Below are positions 55,976-64,000 of a stretch of 64,000 bases of DNA, in pieces. Within the stretch, counting starts at the first letter, position 1. Every line of letters begins with the position of its first letter. Both the position numbers and the translations under genes were made by a program. Source of the DNA: Lumbricus rubellus. Lineage: Eukaryota; Annelida; Clitellata; Crassiclitellata; Lumbricidae. The notes under the pieces were generated by a model. The model was not told where the DNA came from, ran no database searches, and saw only the letters and a list, made by a program, of their open reading frames with translations. The stretch spans positions 32,312,992-32,376,991 of the forward strand of contig OX243825.1 of the NCBI GenBank assembly GCA_945859605.1. Direction: 5' to 3'.

Positions 55976-57780
55976 ATAATAATAATACTACTAATAATAA
56001 TATATTTTCTTTAATGAAACGCCTGCAATACGCACTGCGCTTTACATGTACAAGTTATGCAGTAATCTTAAATAACCCATTTACCGCCGCTATGAGAAAT
56101 AGCCACCGCATCAAGCTGCAGCTGATAGTATAATCTATAATTTTATGATGCCAGTAGACTGCTGAGAGTGCAATTTTATTAAAAATATGTCGTGATCTAG
56201 TTTCAGGACGTTGCGTTTTCGCAACAACGACAGGACAGGTGAACTTTATCTATGCATTAAGTCTTATAAAGGTGAATGTGACTATGTATGAATGTGTGTT
56301 TTCCAGTATGTACGCCCACAGTTTCGTTGCTATTGACCTGAAACCTTTCACCTGAGCAGAGGGCCGCCAGGGCCATCCAGTTGAGGGCCTGGGTTTTACC
56401 CCCTCACTGTTGAGGGAGGCGGTGGGCGGCCGAAAAATAACACAAATATCGTTGTTTCCACATCTTCGACTTGGTTTCACATCTAATCCGAAGCTGACAG
56501 CTAGACCGAGTGCCCTCACGGTGACCTCGCCCCCAAAAGGACACACCCCGCCCACCAGGGATGGGTGGGGTGGGCGCTGGGTTTTAGGGTGAACCAAAAT
56601 TTCTACCTGGAAATTTCATGGGTAGCGCCGGTTACTTCAGAGAAGAGGATGGGGACTCTGTGGAGTGGGAGTGAGTTAGGTGTTGACTGGTGAGGTGGGG
56701 TGTGGTGGTGGTGGGGTGGGTGGTGGTGAGGTGGGGATGGCGGTTGGTGTAGGCTAAGTAGTCACAAACCTAAATTTACTGGATAACACTGGGGGACACC
56801 AGAGCGGTGGAAGCATGTTAGGTCGGGGGCAGGCGTGGATGAGTAGAGGAGAGGCTGGATGGAATGGGTCCATAATTGGGTGGGGTGGGAAGAGCGTGAA
56901 ACTAGATGGGTTGAGAGGGAGGGGTAGTGGGTAGTGGCAATGGCGGGGAAAGCCGAAGCTTTCCGAGGTGCGTCAACGCCGGATACCCCAGAGAGGTATG
57001 GGCTGTCTGGAGGCTGGGTGGAACACTCCGCCCCGTAGTAGGTGCTGGGGACTGGTGGGGCGGAAACACGAAATTTCCTGGGAAACGCAGAGTGCCCCAG
57101 GTTGCTTTTTGCAAGCAATAGTAAGTTCACATAATTTTATATGAGTTACTACACGTATTGTAGGCCTATACGTGTCGTAATGCGTAAGCTTATAACGTAT
57201 TCCGTCGAAGCTGCGAAAACGCAACATAATTCGCATAGCGCATTCCGCCGATGTTTCGAAAACGCAACATTAAAATTTCGCAGATTACGGTTTCAGTTTA
57301 CAATGAGATATAAATTTAATAAACAAAAGACGTTAGTTATTCACATTAGTATTCCAATCGTACAGCTTCGCTTATCGAAAATATTGATGTGTTATGAGAA
57401 AGAAAAATTATTGAACAAAATCCCTAAACAGACACAAAAAGACCAAATTTTGACAAAATAAAAAATATATAAGATGACAATAAATAATATTATATTTGGT
57501 AATAGCATACGTAGTAAACACCCATTAAGTAGTAAAAAATGGATTTGTGCAGGTTTCTTTGGTTTTTAATTTTTCCACAATTTTTAAGCAGTACGTTGCG
57601 TTTTCGCAACGTCGGCGGTAAATGGGTACTTAACTACCAACTGAGCAGACAGCTTTGCAATTAGGCTACAGTGGCGCTAATAGCACCCTAAAAATCAAAT
57701 CCGCCCAACGGGGGCTCGAACCTGCTACCTCTCGCACTCTTGGCCAGTGTGTTAACCATTACTCTACCGGCCCTCCCAAC
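55976..57780 (-). mobile_element. tRNA-derived SINE, interrupted by a TTAA element
   Basis: On the minus strand the head (57,778-57,700) has box A-like TAGAGTAATGGTTAAC, CACTGGCCAAGAGTG (anticodon-arm-like) and box B GGTTCGAGCCC (57,722-57,712). The acceptor stem does not pair, so it is not a working tRNA. The tail (56,040-55,976) has AAGCGCAGTGCG and (ATT)n. The middle is split by the 56,068-57,633 insertion. Confidence 0.7.
56068..57633. mobile_element. TTAA-flanked element with ACCCATTTACCGCCG ends
   Basis: ACCCATTTACCGCCG (56,075-56,089) is inverted at 57,613-57,627; TTAA lies 3-4 bp outside each end (56,068-56,071; 57,630-57,633). Subterminal GTTGCGTTTTCGCAAC palindromes occur on both sides (about 56,209 and 57,596). 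The interior has a G-rich stretch (56,640-56,960) and no transposase. piggyBac-like by target, not proven. Confidence 0.6.
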
Positions 57781-58072
57781 AGACTGAAGAAAACTTTATT
57801 GAATTCATCAGGTTTTCCATTCATGAACCTAATAGCTTAGTTCCTTGTTTTCTCAAATGAACTTTCACCATTAAATTGCCTTTTCTTTGCTGAGTGCTTT
57901 CTGTGCATGGAAGTCTCATGATTTCAGTATGAGATTCAAGTCTCAATGCAATAAGTCTTCAAGTAAGATAGACATACTCTTACACATTACAATAATAATA
58001 CATGTGCCACAGTATTTTCATATATAAAATCGATAATAATAAGTGTCAACATCAGCATATACTGGTCTGCGC

Positions 58073-60133
58073 TTACGGAAAGTAGTCTAAAAGTCGCAAT
58101 TCAAAGAATTCATCAAAGCTGTTTTTAGTAGGATTTTCTGAGTGATGATTAAAATGTTCCATAAATAGCTCATGATTATCAAACATTTCATTGCACACTC
58201 CACAACCATGAGTTCTGGAAGTGAAATCTTCTACATCAGCAGCCCATAACAATTGATCGGAATCCATTCTATTTTCAACCACCCTTGACCCCTTGCTCTG
58301 TTTAGAAGAAATTACTTGATGCGATTTAATTGCCAACAACTCTGAACCATCATCATCGTATTTCCTGGTCTTATCCAACAACGTGCTTTGACAAAATTTC
58401 GCCATGAATAATGTTTCTTCCTTGCGAATTTTCACCGTGGTGTCTTGACGAATACCGCCATAGGAAATCTCACGTTTTCTTGCCGATCCTCCACTGTGAG
58501 TATTCATGTGTCTTCTGAGATTACTGCTTTGTACAAATGATCTTTGACATAAATTGAATTTGTATGGCTTTAATCCTGTGTGTGTTCTTTTGTGAATTTC
58601 AAATTTATTCCTAAAAGAAAAGGTTCTATGACATAAATTACAAAGGTATGGTCTCTCTCCAGTGTGTGTTTTTCTGTGGACATTTAGATGATTTATTTGA
58701 GAAAATGCTTTGTCACAAACATTGCAAATGTAGGGTTTCTCTCCTGAATGAGTTCTCATATGTACTTTCAGATTGCCACCATGTGAATATGCTTTGTGAC
58801 ACATGTAGCATATGTATGGCTTTTCTCCAGTGTGATACCTTGTGTGAATGTCCAGTTTACAAGGTTGAGTGAATGACTTTTCACATAAGTTGCACTTGTA
58901 TGGTTTATCACCACTGTGCATTTTTTTATGGATTCGCAGGCTACCGTGATCTACAAAAGCTTTGTTGCATGTTATACACTTGTATGTTTTTTCTCCAGTG
59001 TGGGTTCTTCTATGGACTTGCAGAGCATCCACTCGTGCAAATGATCTGTCACACAAATTACAGTGGTAAGGTTTTTCTCCAGTGTGGGTTCTTTTATGGC
59101 GCCGCAGGCCACTTTCATGTCCATATTCTTTGTTACACATATTGCACTTGTAAGCTTTTTCTCCAGTGTGGATACTTGAGTGATCGTTTAGTTGCTGCTT
59201 ACGAATAAAGGATTTGTGACATAAATTGCAAGAGTATGGTTTCTGTCCAGTGTGGGTCTTTTTGTGCCGTACCAGAGTAGAACTTTGCGAAAATGCTTTG
59301 CCACATATAATGCAAACAAATGGTTTCTCTCCAGTGTGGGTTTTTCTGTGGCCATGTATAGTGTTTTGAGAAAATGCTTTGTTACATATATTGCAAATGT
59401 AAGGCTTCTCTCCGGTATGAGTTCTTGTATGGATACGCAAATATATTTTTTTGGCAAACGCTTTGTGACATATATTGCACATAAATGGTTTCTCTCCAGT
59501 GTGCGTTCTTTTGTGTAAATCCAGACAATCATTTCGTGTAAATGCTTTGTCACATACATCGCACATGTATGGCTTCTCTCCAGTATGAATTCTTGTATGC
59601 TTTCTCAGAGAACTTTTGTGTGAGAAATTTTTGTGACATAAATTACACGTGAATGGTCTTTCTCCAGTGTGGGTTCTTAAGTGAATTTTCATTTTACGAC
59701 TATGAAAAAAAGCTTTGTCACACAAATCGCAAGAGTGTGGTTTCTCTCCAATGTGAATCCTTTTGTGAGCAGCCAGATTAGATCCTCGGGAAAATGATTT
59801 GCCACATATTTTGCAAATGTAAGGTTTCTCTCCAGTGTGCGTCCTTCTGTGTGAATCCAGACTGCCACTTTGTGCAAATGCTCTCTGACATATATTGCAC
59901 ACAAACGGTTTCTCCCCAGTGTGGATTCTTCTGTGGCTATTCAAAGAGGCTCCCTGTGTAAATGTTTTACTACATAAATTGCACTTGTAGCGTCTTTCTC
60001 CAGTGTGTATTCTGTTGTGCTGTCTTAGATAATTACTGCTTGTAAAGGCTTTTCCACATAAATTGCATCCATGTGTTTTTTCTCCAGTTTGTATTCCTTC
60101 ATGAGATTTCATTGTAGATCTGTTTTCAAACAA
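58073..60133 (-). CDS. Polydactyl C2H2 zinc-finger protein, gene 5 (19 fingers)
   Basis: About 686 codons, 19 C2H2 units with TGEKPY linkers, an acidic tail and the family C-terminal finger (GCGVCNEMFD...EHFNHH). The last finger of the array has Phe for its first Cys (YKFNLC), and finger 9 is one residue short (SQNTIHGH), so both may fold poorly. The frame opens at TTG; the first ATG is in TMKSHEGIQ. Just upstream a degenerate unit reads YNLFGDALFENRS, in which both zinc cysteines have been lost, after a leader of the type CDLTIHSITHSGR. Best read as a nuclear DNA-binding protein gene that is ageing slightly. Confidence 0.85.
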   Translation of the reverse strand: MFENRSTMKSHEGIQTGEKTHGCNLCGKAFTSSNYLRQHNRIHTGERRYKCNLCSKTFTQGASLNSHRRIHTGEKPFVCNICQRAFAQSGSLDSHRRTHTGEKPYICKICGKSFSRGSNLAAHKRIHIGEKPHSCDLCDKAFFHSRKMKIHLRTHTGERPFTCNLCHKNFSHKSSLRKHTRIHTGEKPYMCDVCDKAFTRNDCLDLHKRTHTGEKPFMCNICHKAFAKKIYLRIHTRTHTGEKPYICNICNKAFSQNTIHGHRKTHTGEKPFVCIICGKAFSQSSTLVRHKKTHTGQKPYSCNLCHKSFIRKQQLNDHSSIHTGEKAYKCNMCNKEYGHESGLRRHKRTHTGEKPYHCNLCDRSFARVDALQVHRRTHTGEKTYKCITCNKAFVDHGSLRIHKKMHSGDKPYKCNLCEKSFTQPCKLDIHTRYHTGEKPYICYMCHKAYSHGGNLKVHMRTHSGEKPYICNVCDKAFSQINHLNVHRKTHTGERPYLCNLCHRTFSFRNKFEIHKRTHTGLKPYKFNLCQRSFVQSSNLRRHMNTHSGGSARKREISYGGIRQDTTVKIRKEETLFMAKFCQSTLLDKTRKYDDDGSELLAIKSHQVISSKQSKGSRVVENRMDSDQLLWAADVEDFTSRTHGCGVCNEMFDNHELFMEHFNHHSENPTKNSFDEFFELRLLDYFP

Positions 60134-60760
60134 AGCATCACCAAATAAATTGTACTCTTACCATTGGAATCATCGTCCAGAATGAGTTATTGAGTGTATT
60201 GTTAAGTCGCAACTATCTCCAAATGTGACTTTATAAAATTCACATTCAAGCAGTGTTTTATTATGATGAGTTGCCACTTGCAACTGATATCTAATAAAAT
60301 AAAATAAAATTTATTTATAATCATTGAAGGAGAGAATACATTTCACAATGCACTTTGTCTAATTTCACTAAATATGTAACAAATAGTAAACATTACCACA
60401 CAACATCATTTAAATAATGATGAAAGTTCTGGCAACCTAGGATAATGTAGGTCAACTCATGAGGATTTGAAGTCCAAATGTTTGTCTAGTCATCTTCATA
60501 ATGGTAAGGTTGAATGAAGAAAGAAGCACAAGCGGAACAATAATTTCATACCATGGCATATACTAAGTCGTCGCATACAGCTAGCAGGCTTTATATAAAA
60601 TGCGTTTGGGTCCAACGACTGCTTAAGTCCGATCATGTCCTAGGGTTGGCAATAGTCATGGATGACTGACTTTATTAAACTTGGGGAGACCTCTATGGAA
60701 AGAGGGTTTTTCTATTTAAGGACTAGTCTTAGTGGATGCTAAGGAAAGACTTTGATGTCA
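60134..60760 (-). promoter_or_regulatory. Leader and promoter region of zinc-finger gene 5
   Basis: The minus strand has TTTATATAAAGCCTGCTAGC (TATA at about 60,600-60,590), then ACTTAGTATATGCCATGG near the probable start, and ATGACTAGACAAACATTTG (about 60,506-60,488). Between that ATG and TGTGAATTTTATAAAG (about 60,230) lie ~250 bp absent from genes 2 and 3, a possible intron. The outer 250 bp match the promoter of gene 3. Confidence 0.55.
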
Positions 60761-60764
60761 TCAG

Positions 60765-61020
60765 CATTTAATCAAGAACATTTTCAGCAATCTCACTTCA
60801 TTCAGGCAAAAACATTGTCATCAAATCCAGCTTCCATTTAAGCAAGAACATTTTCATTATTCCAGCCTCCATTTAAGCAAGTACATTTTCATCAATCCAG
60901 CTTGTATTTAATTCAAACATGAATTTATGGCATCGTAAATTATTCGCTTGTTGCTGCTTTATTATTTTTTGAGTAGGCCTACGGACAATTCCCTCTGGAC
61001 AAAAACAGGGTAGGTCAAAA
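60765..61020. repeat. Core minisatellite units
   Basis: CCAGCTTCCATTTAAGCAAG units; ends with an eroded GGACAA array near 60,983-61,010. Confidence 0.6.
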
Positions 61021-61026
61021 CAGATC

Positions 61027-61448
61027 CCGGTGTAAAGGTTTCATTACCCCCGGTAAAGGTAAACATTACCCCCGGTAACTTGAAACCGGTTTCAGATTAC
61101 CCCCCGAAAACTAGTTTTGCATCAATCACCGCATTTATTACACTAAAAAAATCAGAAAAATCATCCCGCTTCTTGTTTTGGTCTGAAGATTTCCATCCGT
61201 CATCCCACTTCGTGGCATCGAAGCCATTTTCTCCATGTAAACTTCAGCGGCGATTAGTATTTTAGTTACAGATGGAAATATTGATAACAAACCACGAAGT
61301 GGGATGACGAATGAAAATCTTCAGACCAAAACAAGAAGCGGGATGATTTTTCTGATATTTTCAGTGCAATAGATGCGATGATTGATGCAATTTACAGTTT
61401 GCAGGGGGGTAATGTTTAGGAGGGGGTAATCTGAAACCTTTACACCGG
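61027..61448. mobile_element. Palindromic element, copy 7
   Basis: CCGGTGTAAAGGTTTCATTA at the left, GAAACCTTTACACCGG at the right, and the usual centre. The left half has a short deletion around the ATCAATATTTTGATC centre. Confidence 0.75.
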
Positions 61449-62039
61449 TAGAACATATTGCGTATAATTGGTATTTCTCAGAATGGAGAAAACGTTTGAG
61501 AAATGGATGCTGGATGAGGATTCTTTTACAGGTGAAATATAAGCTGAACTTATTTATGAACAAAACGCTTGGGAAATAGAACCTGGACGAATGTTCTTTC
61601 ACAGGTGAAGTAGGAGCTGGATTGATGAAAAAACGTTGAAGAAATGGAAGCTGGATCAAGGTGCTTTTGGATATGAAATAGAAGCTGGACGCATGTTGAA
61701 GTACATGAATGAAAATCATCAATCCAGCTTCCAATTAGGCTAGAAAACCATGAAAATCTTTTCATGAAGCCAGCTTCTATTTTATAAATGAAGAGCCTTC
61801 ATCCACCTTCCATTTCTCAAGCGCTTTCTCATTAATCCGGCTTCTTTTTCGGTGGACGAGTTGTCGATGAACCAGTTGTCGTGGAACCCCCTAAAAGTCC
61901 TTCATCCAGCTTACACGTAAACTTACCTTTTTTTCATTATTTGGTTTCACTCAAGTGAGGTTTATTTCATTGTAAACATTGGGCTGTTGATCGACGTAGG
62001 CGAGAGCGCTCTATTCTGCGCCTATCTGTGACCACCATA
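61449..62039. repeat. Foldback core and short right arm
   Basis: GAAGCTGGATTGATGAAAA units at 61,500-61,840, then GTGGACGAGTTGTCGATGAACCAGTTGTCGTGGAACC at 61,851-61,888 (a TU-like right arm without a left partner). 61,900-62,039 is unclassified. Confidence 0.55.
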
Positions 62040-63009
62040 TTGTTTCCAGTAAAATCCCATTTTAGCGTCGGTAATTATTTTCATGGCAAATTAAATCGTC
62101 GCATCATAATGGCATACACAATGTGCAGTTTATGCATAATTGTCACCCAAGGTGACTATGAAGTTGTTAAATATGTCATCTCCCAGAAATCTATTGCGAA
62201 ACCGGTTTCAGATTACCCCCTAGAGGTAATCTGAAACCGGTTTCATCCTATCATCCAGCTCCTTTTTCCCCTACAGAGAAATTTCATCCAGCTTCCATTT
62301 CACCTATAGAAAACCTTCATCCAGCTTCCATTTCTCAAGCGTCGTTTTCGTCAATCCAGCTTCTATTTCACCTACAGAGAACTTTCTTCCAGCTTCCATT
62401 TCACCTATAGAAAACCTTCATCCAGCTTCCATTTCTCAAGCGTCGTTTCCGTCAATCAAGCTTCCATTTCACCTACAGAGAACCTTCATCCAGCTTATAT
62501 ATCACGCATATTAAACGGAAATGCGTACGCTAAGTAATAATAATCGCTGAAAATGAAACTCCTAGAAAAACGCTAAGAAAATTAAGGTACTTGTGGGTTT
62601 TACGACCCCCAAAACTTAAAATTTCGAGAAAAAATATTTCCGACGAAATAGAAGCGGAATTTCTCACGTGAGGGTCGTTTAGGGCTCAGGTTAGGCGCCG
62701 TGAGGGTCGGTTGGGGTTAGTGTTAGGGTTAGTGCAGTCATTATGCTGAAATTGAAGCTGGAATGATAATCAATAATTGTCAATGAAATAGAAGTTATAT
62801 TGACGAAAAATATTGACTTACGAAATAGAAGTGGGATTTATGGAACAAATTGTTGCATAAACAGAAGCTGGATGAATGAAAAGGATTCTCGGCAAACTAG
62901 AAGTTGGATTTATTCAACATAACGCTGCAACATTACTTCTTGGGGGTCGTAAAACCCACAAGTACTGAAAATAATTACCGACGCTAAAATGGGATTTTAC
63001 CTTGTTTCC
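62040..63009. mobile_element. Foldback element 62,048-63,001, TSD TTGTTTCC, with a nested copy
   Basis: Ends AGTAAAATCCCATTTTAGCG / CGCTAAAATGGGATTTTACC. TTGTTTCC is exact at 62,040-62,047 and 63,002-63,009. Inside, GGTACTTGTGGGTTTTACGA (62,586) is inverted at 62,939-62,967 (TCGTAAAACCCACAAGTACT), with flanks GAAAATTA and GAAAATAA: a second, nested element carrying a telomere-like module (62,665-62,735). Confidence 0.88.
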
Positions 63010-63324
63010 TTGCTACCGAGCAATTCTAGAGTTTCACCCCGACTTGAATTCGACCAACGCTAAAAACCCATGCAATGAAAATAATTTACGACGCTAAACT
63101 ACGTGTTTACCTGTGCGAAATTATTGAGATAATAGTCGTTAGCGAAAACCTGCAGACATCAATGTTGGATTCGAATAAAACTCATGCCAACAATCGACAA
63201 TAATTTACGAATGTTCTTTGTTAGGAATCTAAAATGGCTATCACAAGACAGAACCTTTGAGATCAAGAAGTCAGATGTGGCGTTCTCCTGCCCTCTAGTG
63301 ATTATTCTGCCGTAATTATACCGT
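63010..63324. repeat. Right end of a GGTAAACACG-type element and unit U copy
   Basis: CGACGCTAAACTACGTGTTTACC at about 63,090-63,112 is an element end without a partner in the window. Unit U (GAATAAAACTCATGCC, GGAATCTAAAATGGC) follows to about 63,310. Confidence 0.55.
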
Positions 63325-63937
63325 ATTTGCAATGGTGTCACGACAACTCGTCTAACGACAACTCGTCTAACGACAAGTGGTCTCCGGACAATTCGTCTAA
63401 CGACAACTGGTCTACTGACAACTTATCCAGCGCTTGAGAAATGGAAGCTGGATGACAGTTTTTAGAGGTGAAATGGAGGTTGGATTGATGAAAAAACGCA
63501 AGAGAAATGGAATCCGGATGATGGTTCTCTTACAGGTGAAATAGAAGCTGGATTGATGAAAATAACGCATGGTAAATAAAAGCTGGATGAAGGTATTTCT
63601 AGATCTGAAATGGAAGCTGGATTGATAATAAAACCCCTTAAGTAATGAAAGCTGGATGATTGTACTTTTATATATGAAATAGAAGCTGGATTGACTAAAA
63701 TAACAGGCGAGAACTAGAAGCTGGATGAAGGTATTTTTAGATTTGAAGTAGAAATGGGTGCATGTTGGAATACATGAATGAAAATCGTCAATCCAGCTTC
63801 CATTTAAGCAAAAAAAACATTTTCGTAAATCCAGCTTCTATTTCATCAATACTATTCGTCAGTAGACCAGTTGTCGTTAGACCAATTGTCCGGAGACGAG
63901 TTGTCGGTAGACCAGTTGTCGTGGAACCATTTGCAAT
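63325..63937. mobile_element. TU-like foldback element 63,334-63,928, TSD ATTTGCAAT
   Basis: GGTGTCACGACAACTCG at the left, CCAGTTGTCGTGGAACC at the right. Arms of ACGACAACTCGTCTA units, core GAAGCTGGATTGATGAAAA. ATTTGCAAT is exact at 63,325-63,333 and 63,929-63,937. It is very similar throughout to 12,682-13,292, indicating recent common origin. Confidence 0.92.
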
Positions 63938-64000
63938 AAGTTCATTCAGACATAGCCTATAATGAAAAAACTAAAATTGAAAATGCCGAAACAAATTTTA

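Larger units (their letters stand above)
55906..58072. repeat. Downstream flank of zinc-finger gene 5, split by a SINE insertion
   Basis: 55,915-55,975 (AGTTCAACCACTGAAAGTAG, GTTGCATACAATA) and 57,786-58,072 (AAAACTTTATTG, TTCATGAACC, CTTTCTGTG) are contiguous in the flanks at 14,625-15,000 and 29,835-30,180. About 1.8 kb has been inserted between them. Confidence 0.75.

Noticed and set aside
57700..57778. Functional tRNA gene (anticodon-like CCA)
   Set aside because: Box A and box B are present but the acceptor stem does not pair and the sequence continues into a SINE body.

Overview
This is a stretch of animal nuclear genome, about 37% GC by eye. It has intron-containing genes, no bacterial gene order, long C2H2 zinc-finger genes, LINE, SINE, mariner, hAT-like and piggyBac-like fossils, and a very large number of short foldback repeats. 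The foldback repeats have long inverted arms built from ~15-bp tandem units and make 8-9-bp target duplications. They look like what I remember of the TU foldback transposons of sea urchins. That, plus the abundance of the word TAGGCCTA, makes an echinoderm (sea urchin-like) source my best guess, with moderate confidence; another marine invertebrate is possible.

Layout. Five paralogous polydactyl C2H2 zinc-finger genes lie at 7.4-10.6 kb (+), 15.0-16.9 kb (-), 30.2-32.1 kb (-), 38.8-41.3 kb (-) and 58.1-60.1 kb (-). They share a degenerate first finger, TGEKPY linkers, an acidic tail and a single C-terminal finger. Their downstream flanks are duplicated too (10.63-11.5, 13.34-15.0, 29.15-30.2, 37.4-38.8, 55.9-58.07 kb). 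Bases 1-720 repeat the same downstream flank, so a sixth copy probably ends just left of the window. Three copies (15.0, 30.2 and 58.1 kb genes) keep a TATA-box promoter segment.

Between these genes almost everything is foldback DNA. At least eight terminal-array types (GACAACTCGTC, GGACAAAATGG, GGACATTANCCCCC, TTCCGAAGGTCCACTA, TAGCGGACCGCCAG, GGACGAATCGGCC, GGTAAACGTGTATTTTAGCG and relatives, GGTACTATAATTTTAATTC) flank one shared kind of core: diverged copies of ATCCAGCTTCTATTTCAG and a telomere-like CCCTAACCGACCCTCACG module. More than fifteen elements can be bounded exactly by target duplications, and several are nested up to four deep (33.4-35.7 kb). A second group, near-perfect palindromes ending CCGGTGTAAAGG, fills 45.2-48.9 kb.

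The most interesting gene is a small one on the minus strand, 48.8-51.05 kb. It has CCAAT and TATA boxes, a start codon placed exactly at a splice donor, a 58-nt exon that reads as a signal peptide, and a third exon in the same phase encoding an acidic propeptide with three Lys-Arg sites around a two-cysteine peptide (APCGNWACNWPLGS). It looks like an unrecognised neuropeptide or peptide-hormone precursor. A hAT-like element sits in its intron and a palindromic element in its 3' end.

Other coding traces are an isolated exon at 2.03-2.22 kb that may encode part of a sugar-isomerase (SIS) fold, a broken SGNH-hydrolase-like pseudogene at 26.7-28.2 kb, a mariner transposase fossil at 5.7-6.1 kb and LINE reverse-transcriptase remnants at 6.3-6.5 and 52.0-52.35 kb. 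I see no recognisable gene in 0.7-2.0, 24.7-26.7, 28.2-29.1, 32.4-33.2 or 55.1-55.9 kb.
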